This document shows positions 26,001 to 41,000 of a stretch of DNA of 64,000 nucleotides, in pieces. Below the pieces are notes generated by a model, which was given only the letters and a program-made list of their open reading frames with translations, searched no databases and was not told the DNA's origin. This DNA is from Taeniopygia guttata (Eukaryota; Chordata; Aves; Passeriformes; Estrildidae). Location of the stretch: assembly GCF_048771995.1 (NCBI RefSeq), contig NC_133032.1, positions 18,801,001 to 18,865,000 of the forward strand, in the 5' to 3' direction. A program made the translations under genes and the position numbers. Position 1 is the first letter of the stretch, and every line of letters starts with the position of its first letter.

Positions 26001-29000
26001 ACTTAATCACCTTTTAAAATCATACATTAAGACATGAGCCTATAACTTTTACATTAAAAAATAATTTATTTCACAGAAATCAGAATGTTATTTGGCTCAG
26101 CATAACGGAGGGAATCAAATTATGACATTACCAATTAAATAGGCATTAAAATTATGTTAAGATGGATTTTGGGCATTGTATTCAAAGTACCTGTAGCCAG
26201 TCGTGAGAGGAACTCCGCCTTTTTTCCAGTAGACATGTGGCTTTGGGTTGCCCCCTACTTGGCATTCAAAAATAATGCTCCCACCTTCAATTAATTTGTG
26301 TACCATGGGTTTTCTTATGAAGAAAGGAGGTATGGGTTCTCCCGATACTTCCTCTGCTGCAGCAGAGACATCTTCCATTACAATGTCTTTTGTCTCCACA
26401 TAGCTGAAATAAGATTTCCGTGCAGGTAAGTGAGCTGATGTCTGAAGCTCTCATAAAACAGAATGCAAGAACATAACGACTGCAATAGGAGCAGTCTGTT
26501 TAGAAAAGTAACTTTACCGTTTCTCTTCTGTAACAGCCTTCTCAGAAATGGTTTCTCGAGTCTCAGTTTCTTCAGTAACTAAAAGGCAAATTTGATAAAG
26601 TGGATTTGAAAATATCTCAATAGGCCGTGAGCAATGAGTTCAGTTGACATAAAAGGAATATGTAGTTATCAGCCTTTTCCTTATATACTTACATCCCTTT
26701 TACCTAATAACCGCAGAACACAACTCAAACCATATGTTTTAAATGTCTAAGATACATTACAAGCAATAAGCAGTTAACAAAATTATTAACTTCCTACAGT
26801 AACAAGAGGGACTGTCCTTGAGTTGCACCAAGGGAGGTTTAGTTTGAATATTAGAAAACCTTTCACGCTGTCAAGGGTTATCAAGCATTGAAACAGGTTG
26901 CCCATGAGTCATGTGGGGCTGACTTTTAAATACCTTCTCTACCCTGGAGGTATTTAAAAGACATGTAGATGTGGCACCTAGGGATATGGTTTAGCGGTGG
27001 GCTTGGCAGTTTGGGGCTAATGATTGAAATCAATGCTCTCAAAGGTCTTTTGCAACTTTAACAAGTCTATGATTCTATAAATATACTTACCTTTCACATG
27101 TAAGTGGCAGGAAGTGCTGACACTCCCAGCCTGATTGGTGGCAGTGCAGGTAAATCTTCCACTGTCCTCTGCAAAGGCTTCACGAATCACAAGGCGAGCA
27201 AGTCCTGCTTTGAAAGTGATCTGGAAATCCATTGAGCTCTCAATTTTGTAGTCTTCCCTGTACCACATCACTGTAGGCTGAGGATGACCAGATATTTGGC
27301 ACTCCAGAGTGACAGACTCACCTTCAGTCACAGTCTTATTTTTGAGGCCCTGTATGACAAAAAAAAAGTATCACAGTCAGTATACATTTTCAAAACTAAA
27401 CAGATACTCAAACATCTAAAACTTATTCAAATGGAAAATTTAACGTCTAGTTCAAAACACTTTTCTGTGAAGCAATGTATGCAGGGAAAAAAAAAAACCA
27501 TTTTCCAAAGGGAAGTATTTGAAACTGGCTTTTAGGGTCTCTGAACATTGCTCTTATTAACAACATGAAAAGGTAGGTTCATATTTATGCAGGTAGATCA
27601 ACCTACTATGTGACATAAATGTGAAGAATCACTACCATTAAAAACATCAAGAAGACTTTGCATCAGAGATAAATTATATGGCTGAGTAAATCTAATGCAA
27701 AGTTAAAATTATTATATAAAGCCAATTTTTAATGGTTAAGTATTAAGCAATAAAAATTAGAAAACAGAATGGGTGAAAATCTAGTGGAACTCCTCTACAC
27801 TACATACAAATTACTTACTGAGACTAAGGTGGGTGGCGTAGCAGGGATTTCTGCAGGTACAGGAACTCTGGCAGTTTCTGTCACCTAGGTTGTTTAGAGG
27901 ACAATAATGAACAAAGTATAATTTAAATAAGAAAATAAATCAGGTAATGTGAACTATTTGCATGTCATAAGTAAATATTAGGTCCTAACAAGGATTTGTG
28001 TAAAACAAATAAAAAATAAAAGGCAGAAGAATGCTTTTGAAGTGGAAAATTAGGATAACAAGACAGCAAAAAAAGTGAGGCTATTCCATATTTTTACGAT
28101 GGAAGTCAGTCAAAGAGACGGAAATTTGCTGAAAAACATACCTTTGCTTCACCTTCTTTATGCATCATCAAGTGTTCTGTCCGCACTGCTTCACTTTTAA
28201 TGCTTGTCTCCTTTTTAGTCTCAACATCATAGTGACTCTTATACGTCTCTGCAGCCTCTCCAAAGGGGAACTGTGGAGGGGCAACTGGCTCTGCTTTTGT
28301 CCTGACTTCATGAGGCTTTAGCTGAGGTGGTTTCACAGGCTTGGTGATCTTTTGTGCAGCAGAAGTAGCTGATAACTCTTTCTCCAGAGTGGCCATGGCA
28401 GTTCCAGCTATTGAAACCTAGGGAACAGAAGAAGAAGAGTTACAGCTTGGTTGTCTTATTTTCAAAGGAGAGAGTGGATTTCTTGAGCAGATTGCATATG
28501 CAGCAGTTGCTTCCTTAATTATTTGGTTTTGACACTGCAAAAGCTATATGTAAAAAAAGAGTAGTAGTTTTAGATTGCAGCAGTAGAATGCCAGAGATAT
28601 AATATCCCTGTATTATTTTTGATCTGTCTAACATTTAAATATTTTCTTTTTCAAATAGAATGTGATCTTTGAATGGTCAAGAAGCTTGTAAGCACAGCAC
28701 AAGAAATGTTCTCTCCATTTCTTCACTTGAAGCCGTAGATTTCCATTTAGTCTCTCTAATACTACAATAAAGAATACTATTAATTATATAACTTCCAATT
28801 ATTAAAAGAACTGAAGAAATTTCAAAATCTTTCTATAGCTTTTTAAAAATACATCAAAATATTTAATAAAAATATTTATAACAGTGTTTAATTATATTTG
28901 GGGAAAATAATTTTTAAATTCCAGATGAAGAGAAAAAGTATGCTTGAATGAGAAAATTAATAACTGGAATATTTTAATACTATGTAAAGGAGTCCAACAG

Positions 29001-32000
29001 AAAAATGGAAGAATATCATTAAAAATTGATGGTATTATATTACACAGTCAGTTTGGATTTTTTCTAATTAAAAAATTAGCTTAACATGTATTCATCAGCA
29101 AGGAAGAAAAAGTAGTGTGTGAGTGAACTGATGCACATAATAAGATTAAAGAGAGATACTTCTGCTCTTTAAAAAATATAACTTGCATGACAAATATCTG
29201 TAATTTCACTGTATGTCATTAAGTACTCAAGCAGCATCCTGAAACAGTTTATAAGTTTATTTAAATAAGAAATTATAACAAAAAATGGCATTTTAAGAAT
29301 TCATTTGTCTGTTTACAGCAGTGTTCTTTATTAGTCAAACCAGCCAACAAAAATAACTGCAAGGGGCACGCAACTCTTCCTCTTGGGGAAGCACCACACC
29401 GGAGTGTGGGGGGAATATCCAAATTGAATAGATGACCTGCTGGCTATGGAAAATGAGCATGCTGCTCCTCTTGGATGCAACTTCAGCTTACCTCGTACAT
29501 ATGATCTGGTTTAGGAACAGCAACTCTGGAGACTGTGAAGTGAGGACTTGCTGTGCGAGGCCGTGGCGGTTCAACATGAATTGTTTTCTCAAGTTCTGTT
29601 GTTCTTTTTATCTACACAAAGTAATGAAAAAAATTTGTTGAAAGCGATGCTGTTCTTTAAACTGGAGCAGATTTCACTGGGACATAGTTTCTGGAAAAGA
29701 ATGTAATTAAAAAAAGAGTCTAACCTCTTTTGATATATGAACTTCCTGCTTTTCAGGAGTTGAGATATGTTTCTCAGGAGGAACATAGACTGTTTTGACT
29801 TCTTTGGTAACAACGTGACGTTCTGCTGGGGCCTCAGATCCACGGTCTGTTACAGTGTGCTCTTTATAACCATATTCCAAAGTTTTCTCCGTTACATAAG
29901 CTTCATCTGCTTGTTCTGGTTGCCAGGGTGATCGAACACGTGCCTGATCAACTGCTGCAACGACTGTAGCTACAGCTTCAGCCTTTTTTCCAGCTTGAGT
30001 CTGCAAATAGCATCAGCAGTATTTATACACATATTCATCATTATATTGGAAACTTGCATATACGACAAGCATTTATAATGTTGAGTATATTCCAAAAAGA
30101 GGTTGTAGGGTTATGCAAAAGTTATGATGAAAAGATCAAAAATATGCACCTGTAAATAGACTTAGGAATCAGTATTCAAATGCAAATAAATTCTCTAAGT
30201 ACTATCTCTGCACATTCAGAATATATGTGTGCTTCTGTGTTTTATACATATCAGTATTTGTCTGCAAGCGCAATTTTAATACTTTAGAGCCACATTTGTG
30301 TCCACTTGTCTAAGAGTATGCAGGTATGTAAATGTGCACACAGTTTTAAAGTATGATCATCAGCTCCATGTAACTCTTGTACATGTAAAAAATGCATCTA
30401 GCATCTGATGTGAATGTATTTATTAAGTAACAGACCCATAGAAATTTTTACATCAGGTATATCTGTTAATTCAGTGCTGATCTATTTGATAGGATTTTAC
30501 AAAAGAAAGGAGAGTTAGATGTCTGATAATTTGGAAGTAATGCTTATGTTTCGAGACTTCAATTTGTTTCTAATAATTCGTAAATACTGCCAACTTTGTT
30601 GCTAGGGTTCAAACTTCTGCCCAGTCAGCCAGCAGCAGATAATAATGACTACTGCTACTGGTTGTCATTACTGTCATAACTGAGCTGGATGCAGCAACAG
30701 AGCATATGATATCTATGCCTTGTAAATGGAAAAAAAAAAAAAAATGTAACAGATAATTTCATAGTTATTTTAAAACTATTAGCAGCTTAAACTGAAATTA
30801 CTTAGGTGAGGCCAAAATGTGATCCTTTACAGAGATTTTGTTTCTTTATTAAAGTAATGTTTAGGTAATGGGGATCTCTTATTCAGTACTACTGTCAGTT
30901 TTCAAATAATTTTTTTATAGTGGCTTGAATTTGGCCCTAAATTTACACTATATAACAAGGAACTGAACTCACTTAGCAGTCTGACTCCTCTGAGTTTTAT
31001 ATGCTTCAATCATTTACTTATATTTTATAAAAGTATTTTATGAATGTACTACATTGTAGGTAGATAGATTTTAAATAACAGCTGCTGTCAACTATGCTAT
31101 TTTTCCACATGTAAGAGTTCCTGACTGTATTGTAGATATTTCCTACTGTGGGAATCCTACTGGAGTAAAGTAGTGCCAACAGCAGTGCCAGTGTCTGATG
31201 GTCTGATGGACCTGAAATGATGTCAAAATTTGTTTTGTACAAAGAATAATTCACACCTCAATAAAGAGAAATTGTTTCATCTGACAGCCATGAAGTTACA
31301 AGGAATCATCAAGTAGAAAAAAAGACTGCAGAGTCAAAAATTTGAATAACTAAATGTTGCTTTAAAGCCACTGATAGAGAGGAGACTCTCACAGAGAAAT
31401 CAGACCATAGCCTAAAGTGTGACATTTCCTAGCAGTGTGGGATATAAACCTCTTCAGCGCTAGAAACTTAATCTTACTGACTCTTTTACTTGAAAATCAC
31501 CCCACTGAATGGGTATGTTTCAGGAATTAATTTGAGAGCATTCTGTTGTACCAAAATAGGTTTTAAAATGTAAGGTTTGCAGATAAATCAAATTGTAACA
31601 GTGCATTGGCTGTAATTTCTTCTCCACTTCTGAACACTGTGACTGGTGCTTTGGTTTTAGCAGTAGTGGCAACTGTTTTTGGAACTACAGTAGTTTTCTC
31701 AGCTTCCTTTTCAATCTAGTTTTTATAGCAGAAATAAAAGTTTCAGTTACATTAGGTCTTCAAAGATACTTGAACAATGAGAAAACATTTTGAAATGGGA
31801 GCAGTGAAGGAGAATTGAAGGGTTAGATCCTTGTGGACTGCACGCATCTCTGTGTTACGTGTATAGTGATAAGTATTGTTATACCCTCGCACCTATTTAA
31901 ATAAAAGTAGTGATTAAAAAAAAAAGTTAAAATGCATTTCAGGAGTAAGTCAGTCCACTCCAAACGTCAGTCAGAAGATAATTATAAGCACCCTATTAAT

Positions 32001-35000
32001 GAAAACAAGAGAGGAAGATCAAGATGAAATAATTTAGTCTCATTAGCAGTAGGTCTAAAAGTTTGTAAGTGGAATAATCTTAATAAAAATGAGCTGGAAA
32101 TGTATAGTTAGTATTTTTTGAGGAAAACAGGAGGTTTGCAAAGAAGAAAGGATAAAACCCAAATATGGCTAAAACAGTGCTATTCACCTTTTCACGTGTT
32201 ATGCTCACTTGTTCTTGTTTGGTGGCAACTCTTTCTTTACTTTTCGATATTATGACCGGTGCTTTAGGTTTATCAGTAGTAATTACTACCTTAGGTACTG
32301 AAGGTTTCATTTCTTCCCTTCTTATCTATTTTTTATGGTAAAGAAAAATAATGGTAATTGATTATGCCTGTTGTCATGATTACACAACTTTTTTGGAAAG
32401 CAGGATAATGTTTCTAAATGTATATCAAGAAGAAAGAAACATGACTTCAGAATTGGAGTAATACCTTTGTACTCAAGTTATAGCCTGCTTCATGTGCTGA
32501 GAGAAGTTCATGCAAAGTCATTAATATATTGTATTATTTTTTATTGGAATAAGAAAATAAACTTTGTACTTCCTAGTTTATCATTATGTTTTGCAGAAAC
32601 TATTTGCATAGAAATTAGTATTATTGACTTAATAACTAACTCCATCAGTTGAGTGGTTCCACAATATGGTCTAACAAGTGTATTCAATTCTCACACAAAT
32701 ATGAACTTCATTAAATGAAGCACATATCATACCATGAAAAATAACCTTTAACATTTCTATTCGGAAATCTACCTTCAGAGATAAATTTATTATTAAGCAT
32801 CAGATGAAATTCTGTGTAGTGTGGCAATAAAAGCCCTAATGTTTGAAGGACCTGTAAGAAGGGCAGCTCACCCCTCTGCAGACAAGAGCTGCTATGAGGT
32901 CAGTAGCACTGGACCTGCAGAGATTGTGCTCTGGAGTACTTTGTTTCACAAAGTTTTTGTTTAGTAATCTTCTCTTTGTGAAGAAGGACAAGAAAGTTAT
33001 TTAACAGATTTTATAAACCAGAGTATCTCAATGAACTAAAGATTGTAACATTTTTTTTACCTGTTCGTGAGCAATGTGCACTTGTTCATGTCTGGTAGAT
33101 ATTTCTTCTCTAGCTCTTGTTATTCTCTCTTGTTCTTTGGCTTTGTCTGTGGCAATGACTACTGTCTGTACTGGAGTTTTCTCTGGTTCTTTTCTCACCT
33201 GGACATTTACAAATAAGGAACTTTTTATTTTTATTTTAAAATATCAGGTATGTGATTTTCAATATATTTGGAAAAGAGCATAGAAATTAAAGTGAGCAAA
33301 GATGTCACATTCTGTATTTTGAAATCATCTAGACTGGAAACAACAATAAAAACACAAACGGACTTTGTATAAAACATTTAACATAAAAATAGTAAAAACA
33401 CTGCACAAATGCTTGGTTTGCCACTGAAAGAAGTACTAAAAAAAATTGACTCAGAGAAAAACTGTCCTGCATTAAAATCACTTTGAAAAAGTGTAGGATA
33501 TTAAAAATAAACTTTATTAAACTTTCATTTGACAAGAATTCGACTTAGCATTCAAATGATAAGTTCAGATTGATGCCTGGGTGGATTTCTGTTTCTCAGT
33601 GCTTTGAAGAGAGGTTACACTTTCTTTCTCATGCACTTCTGCTATAATTCAAATATAACATTGGCTATAAAAGCTCATCTCCCATTAAATCACATTTTTC
33701 TGAAAAAATACATGTTAAAATAATCTGAATTCAAATCACTCATTTGTATTTTCAAAATTGATTTCAATGCAGAATGAGCATTTCCTCCTTTTTTTTTTTC
33801 TGACCCCCTGTGCTGCCAACAGACAAAGCAGGCTACAAATGGAAGCTTAGAGACAATATCAGAACACCCCCCCACACACACCCGATCCCCAACAAAATTT
33901 AAGAGCTGGTTTCTACATGTCAATTCTTTAAATGATCAATAATACTATCTAGTAAATTGCTATATTATATGAAAAAAGAGAGGCTTGTCTAGGTTAATAT
34001 TTTGCAACTTTATAATATACTTAGGATAAGTAATGAAAGTGAAATAAAAAAGGAAAGAGTAACCATAGAGAAGAGACAGGAAAATGATAGCACTGTAAAC
34101 TGGAAGAGTGAGCATATATAAAAGGGACAAATAATAACAGTATCTCATTTTTCTTCTTTATAGGTTTGTCTTTTATATGAGATATCAGATTTTTGCACAA
34201 GGTAGGTCATAAAAAATCTCAGGAGATTCACCTTTTCAGGAGAGATGTGTCTTTGTTCTTGTGAAGTTACAATTCCTTCTCTAGTTCTTGATATCACTGT
34301 TTGTTTTGTGGCTTTATCACTGGTAACTACTACCATTGCCTCCTTTTTCATCTGATTTTTGTAGCAACAAACAAAAAAAACAAAAACCAAACCCTTAGAA
34401 ATCATTTTAAAAAATTAATAATCAAAATAAGAGGAGAAGGAAAAATAAGAGAGGAATTCAAGTAAAGGAAAAATACTAAGGGAGAATGATGTTATTTCTA
34501 GTGGGGAAATGATAAATGAGATATTAGAAAAAAAATTTCATCATCTTTAGAATAATGTTAAAGAAGAAAGGAGAAGAGAGAATAGAAGATCATTTTCAGA
34601 GAAAGCATCCTTAAACGTAAAAAGAGTAATTAGTTCAATCCTGTTATGATGGAATGGAATGGTGTAAGTGAACCTGAGCATTCCTTTACAGTCTAGGTGC
34701 TCTAGATGAGCATGCATGCTTTTGCAGTGCGTTGGGTAATATCTAGTTAATTCCTCACAGTGAATCATGCCTTGCTTGCATGTTGGATGAAGGGATAAAG
34801 GGAAATCATACGATGTCTGTGCTCTATTTCTACCTGCTCATGAACAGGCTGAACGTGGACTGCAGTCATTGCTGTCCTTTTAGCAGTTTGCTCTGCAACA
34901 CCTGGAGCTGGTTCTCTCACCATGGCTTGATCCACAGCAGCAACAACTGTAGCAATAGCTGCTGTTTTTTCACTGTCCTTTCTTACCTATATTAGTCACA

Positions 35001-38000
35001 TCAAAAGACATTTTTTCATATTTTGCATACATTCAGAAGAAGCACAGAACAAGTACAGAGACAGAATGTTGCAAAGAAACATTTCCACATCTGTAGCAGA
35101 ACTCTCACAATAGCAGATGCACACAAGGTTTTACACATAGCCTCACAGATTCCATTTAGCAGATCTATCCAGCAGTGGTGAGACCCCACACAAACCAAAC
35201 CCAGTATTTTTTCCAGAAACACACTTTACCTCTCTAGCACCGGTGGCCACTTCGCCAGCAGCAGTGCCAGTAACAGTAACTTGCTCTTGGACCCCGTATC
35301 GCCCTTCCCATCTTTCTTCAGTGACTTGGGTAGTGCTTGTGGATACTCTTGTTTCCTTCATCTGGGCTTCCATGGTTTCAGCATATCCTTCCTGCTTCCA
35401 AGGAGGAAGGACATCGGCCCCAGCTGTTGTCACTACATGTGGTTTACGGATTGGAGATGGAGATTTCACTGGTCTAATCGGTGAGGTGGAAATTCTTCCA
35501 GCAGGAGAAACTGACCTATGGAAAAAAATAGAGTATCAATATAATTAGTCTACTGCCACAGAGTGATAATTGTATAAACAACTTCAGCCTGAACTTGAGC
35601 TCACTCCCCATAACAGGGTATCTCCATTATTGTGTGGTTTCATTTTAAGAAAGGTTTTTGAGAGGTTCTGCTTGTAAATTATGTCTAACTTTTTTTTTTA
35701 ACATTACACCTAATTCTTGTCATTCTCATAATTTTAACATGTCTTTGTAGTAGCTTAGTTTCCAAAAAGAAATAAGAACAAATGGCAAAATAAATTTCAG
35801 TCAACCAAATATATTTGAAATACACAAGTGATTTTGCATTTGCTCTATCTTATTTCTTCTAATAGGAATAATACAGAAGGCTCACAGTTGTAAATACTAC
35901 ATAATACATTCATGGTCCAGTCTCTGTAGAGACACAAAATCGTAATTGTAACCAGTCTTTAGAAAAATGTCATGTGGCAACCACGTAGCAAAACAACTGG
36001 ATGAACTCCTGTACTACATCTTATTTTCATGTGTTAACCCATATATGGACCCACAATCCAGGCAAATTTCTTATCAGTGCCTAATATTTTTCCCTGCACT
36101 TACATTTACAGATCTCATACACAATAATTTATAGCCACTTGGAAAATGCTAGTTTCTAAATTTGATATTCTAAAACTTCAGTCCTAATCCCAGCATACAG
36201 TTTTAAAGCATTTTCCAAAATTCTTAAACAGGCTTTCTAACTTATAATTTCTTTGAGTGGAATTTTTTGCGCTGTATTTCCCAGAGAATGTTAATAAATA
36301 GCAGCAGTAGGGGGCAGCAGCATCATGTTAATATTTAGATTTAGTTTTTTCTAACGTGTTGTATGTCTAAAAGGGATCTGTATAGCAAGGGAGGGCAAAT
36401 TTCTAGCTCTATATGTGCTCTAGATGTCGCTATTGAATTCCTTTTTCATTTATGCAGTTTGTTAGTTACTGCTGCCTGTTATTGATCCACTTATTCCTGT
36501 TTGCAAGTTATTATCAATGGGGAAAATTCACCTGCACACCCAGCTCTGGCAACTTAAATGAGCTCTTCTGAGCATTCAGCTTGGAGACATTCCTTCCATG
36601 ATTCTGGTACTTCAGGATTCTGAAACTGAAGGGCTTTCAAAACACTCTTTTCTTTACCTGCCCCTCAGCACAGACCTCATGGCGTCTCCCAGACCATGAG
36701 CCTTGCTCTTCAAATCACTTTCCCTCTCTAGACCTTCTACACAGCAGAGATAAACTTCATTTTTCCATAACCACATTTAGCTTGCCTACCTTCAAAATAT
36801 TATTTCTGTAGTTATTACCAGTAGATACATGGAACATGAGCTCAACTTTTTTTTACATATCGTTTTGTTCTGTTTGCTACTCATCAGTGTCATTGCTCTT
36901 CTCTCTGTTCATCTAAAATAATCGAGATTCAACTGCTCTATTGGGTTTTTTTTGTTTCATCATGAAATTGCGCTGTGAATGCTACTTTGGCTCTGTGTAG
37001 AGCAATCAAATGGGATTTTCTACAATAGGAGATAGAAGTCTACATAGGTGACCTACATTTATATAGCAGTGGCAAATATAGTGCATTACAGCTCACAATG
37101 AGAGAAAAAAATCGGTCATTAAAGTTGATGCATTCTTTCATTTTATACTGTGCTCTCATTCTACAGCATTACTTCTATATGTAAAAGTGATTCCAAAAGC
37201 AATATTACCCAAAATAATAGTAATATTACCTTACTGGTGAAGGTGTTGGTGCTCTGACATGTCTTACAGGTGATGGTGATTGTCTAACGGGCGATGGTGA
37301 TTGCTGTCGTGCCATTTGTGCTTTTGCAGCAGTTGTCGGGGTTGGTGATTTTGATGTAGGTCTAGGAGGCATTCGTGGAGGTGCCTTGTGTGGGAGCTGT
37401 TGGGTAGTTGCACCTTCTATAACCATTTCAACACTTGTAAGTGATCTGGCATCAAAGTGGGCTTCAGTCTTCTACAATGAAAAACAAGAAAAGGAAAACT
37501 AGGGTGAGGGACTGTAGGAGTAATCCTCCACATTTTAGCCATATCTGCTTTGTTTTTGAAAATTATACCTTTTCAATTCTGGCTTGTCTTGTTTGTGAAA
37601 TCTGAGCAGTCGAAACAATTGTCTTTGTCTTTTTAGCAGGAACGGCTTCTTCCTCGCCTTTTGAAAGAAAACATGGTCAGAAGAATTGCATATGGCAACA
37701 ATCAATAAACAGAAATAAATGAATGGTCAACTCCAATTATATAAAAACTTACATATACAACAGAATAATAATTAAACAACCATCTGTTTTGCCTTCAGTA
37801 TCTATAGATAGATAATTATGAAAACAGTTGAAACAGTATTATTGCATTACCAAGTCATTAGGAAAAAAACTCAAAGGAAAACAAAATACATTAATTGTAG
37901 ATTCTTCATATCAGTCCTGGATCTAAAATGATTACAGAGTCTCTAAGCCTGACTGAGGTGAAATCCAAGCAGGACTGCTCTAGGTAGCATGTTTCCCTGC

Positions 38001-41000
38001 CACAATTCTCTAAGAACTGTCTTCATCCTTACCAGCCTCCTTTACAAGACCATGTACAGCTATGCAGTCTAATATCTCTATTGTATCAAAGCCAACTTAC
38101 AAATAAAACTTTGAGAGATTTGCAGAACTCAATGAAAAGAACTCAAGGTATCCCACACTTTTTCCATCAACTATAACCTCTCCTTAAGGAAGACCCATTC
38201 TGGAGAAAAGGTCTGTTTAAATCTCTGGCACAAATCTTTGGCAAGTTTCATCAAAGACATTGCTTTTATTTACAACAAGTTAATAACTCTTGAGAAAGAA
38301 ATTATAAATTAACTTGTTGATATAACTGCAATGAAGTGGTGCACATTGCACCACTACCATTAATGCTCTGATTTTCATTGCCTGCAGCTTCAGCTCTGTT
38401 ACCTTGAATTAGCAATTCAGCTGTTGAAGTAGCACGTCCCACACTATTTGTGGCATTTACGGAATAGGTGCCGGAGTCTTCAGGATATGCTTCTGCAATT
38501 ATTAAGCTGTAAAGGTCTCCTTCTTGTAAAATTTTAAAATCGGGGGAACTTTTAATTTCTACTCCATCCCGATAGAACTTCACCACAGGTGTAGGGATTC
38601 CAGTCACTCTCACGTCAAGTCGAACTTGACTTCCCTGTCTTGCAGTCATGCTCTGTAGTCGTTGTGAGAAGTTTGGTGGTGCTGTTGCAGCTGCATTTTA
38701 ATTGAAGAAGTAAATAGAAAAGCAATAGTGTCTGTTAAAAAGAATGGCAAGTACTAGATACTTTCATACTAGAAGTGTGCGAGGTCTGTATCTTCTTCAC
38801 ATGCTACTGACATATTATAGTACCTTCTGAAATGTTCAAAATATTATTTTTGATTACACCTGTGATTGCAAATTTTTGTAGAATTACAGACACATTGCTT
38901 GTAACCATAGGCAATAAGCACAGTCTCTCAGTATGGCCCTTTTTGTGGCTTATTCCGCTAAGTATCATTGATACCATTAGATATCATTAATGGCTCCATC
39001 CCACAGAACTTCATCCTCTCTTTCGTGGGCAATTTCAATGTAGTCAGCATGACAGACCATAAGGAGCTACATGTATAAGGGCTGAATATGAATTTGTGAG
39101 ATCAAGATTAAACTTTATAGAGTTAAAATGTAAAGGACACTGTTAGACATTAATGGTGAGAACAGGTGCTGAGTTCTAGACTGCTTTAAGAAAAGAAATG
39201 TGGTTTGCTATTTTTTGCTGATCATGCACTTGAACTCTGAACTATTTCGTTATGTGAAAATCTCCCTCACACTGTTAGCAGGCAGAGAGAGGTGCCTTTC
39301 TTTGGCTGCTGTGTACCTGTGACAAGCAGCTCAGCAGTACTAGTTGCTTGCCCAGATCCATTGGTGGCTTGCACAGTGTATCTCCCGCTGTTGGCTTCTG
39401 TCACGGTGGGGATCACCAGTCTAGCGCGGCCATCACTAAACGAGATCTGCACACCGGGCAGAGTTGCAGCAGAGAGAACCTGGCCATCCCGAAACCAGTT
39501 CACCTCAGGAACTGGGAAACCTACAGAAAAAGGAAGACAAACGGAGAGATCAAGACACTATGAAATGCCAGACATAAAAAAATTACCATATATACACAGT
39601 TGTGGTGGAGCATAATGCCATAGGTGCAGATATATGTCCAGTGCCACAGTGGCAAAGAAATTTGTTTTCAGAAAGGTCTCTAAAATGCACAGAGCATAGG
39701 GCAGCTGCACTGGCTCCTGTGTTTATTAAATCACTTGAATAATGAGAAAACTTCAGAGTTTAGCAATCTTACTAAGAAATAGAAGTCCATAAAAATCATG
39801 AAGAGGATGAATTAATTAATGTGAGGTATTTTTAAAATGTATTTGCTATTATCTAAGTAAGATTGCTTATTGTTAGCATATTTATCCAGTCCAATAGTCT
39901 GGAGGTAATAAGTTCAGTACTTCCAACCAAATGAAGCATATATTCTAATCCTAGTAAATGAAGTGACAGAAAAAGTGGCTGCTGTAGACATTAAAAACAA
40001 ATGCTAACAAAGTTTTAGGGGTTTTAATTTCTTTCTTCTGGAATTTTTTGAATTTGATCAACAGCAGTCATCTGGAATCAACTGTTGTTCAAATATATTA
40101 TTCTTTTTTGTCAGGGTCATGAGCAAGAGTCTTTGGGTCAGAAAAATTTCAATTTTAATAACAGCTGATTTTTGGCTTTAAATGATGATTTTAGATTGCT
40201 TGCGGAAATTTCTCTTCTCAGCACTCTAATCAGCCAAATTTATTGAGTGACTTAAATCCATTTGATGAACACGTAAAATTCTTATATGAACCACATAAGG
40301 AAAACAGGTAATTTAAGGAGATGGTTCCAGCTCAAAGTCTGTTTTGTAGTTCTAGAACATAATTTCTTCAAAATTAAAATCTTCCCAAATTCACTTCATG
40401 TATATCTCTACTCAACCCAAATTACCAGTTGCACTGCATGGGGGCTGAGGAAAGAGATCTGAGACTGCATTTACGGCTGAATTAATTTTCCCAGTTCTAA
40501 TGTCTGTTGTTTGGAAAATCCCAGGTGCACAGAATTCTTCTTCCTTTCTAGAGTATCCTTCCTATAAACTGAATAAATTATTAGGGAATTCGATGTGCAA
40601 GGAAAATGACTGTATGAGACTAAAGTGAAAGAGAAGCCAATATGTAGATTAAGACTTTCACTGGTTCACTGCAGTCCCATCAGACTTGGTTAGGAAAGTT
40701 TAAAATCTTATTCACAGTAAAGCACTGATATTTAGAGAAATGTAAAACAGGAACACACACGCACAGAGAAGGAAAATGTGGACAGTTTTAGGAAGGATTA
40801 GAAATCAAAAGGGTAAAAGTACATTTAAGCATTGTCAATTTCACAGATGGAAGTTATCAAACAGTCCTGATGGGATGGTATAATTCAATTTTGTGCTATT
40901 GGTGTAGGGCAACTTGGGCATTGTCATCATAAACTTAGAGTATGCAGCAGACCCCAGTGATTTAATTCAGAACTATGTGCCTTCAATATTTGTGAAAACT

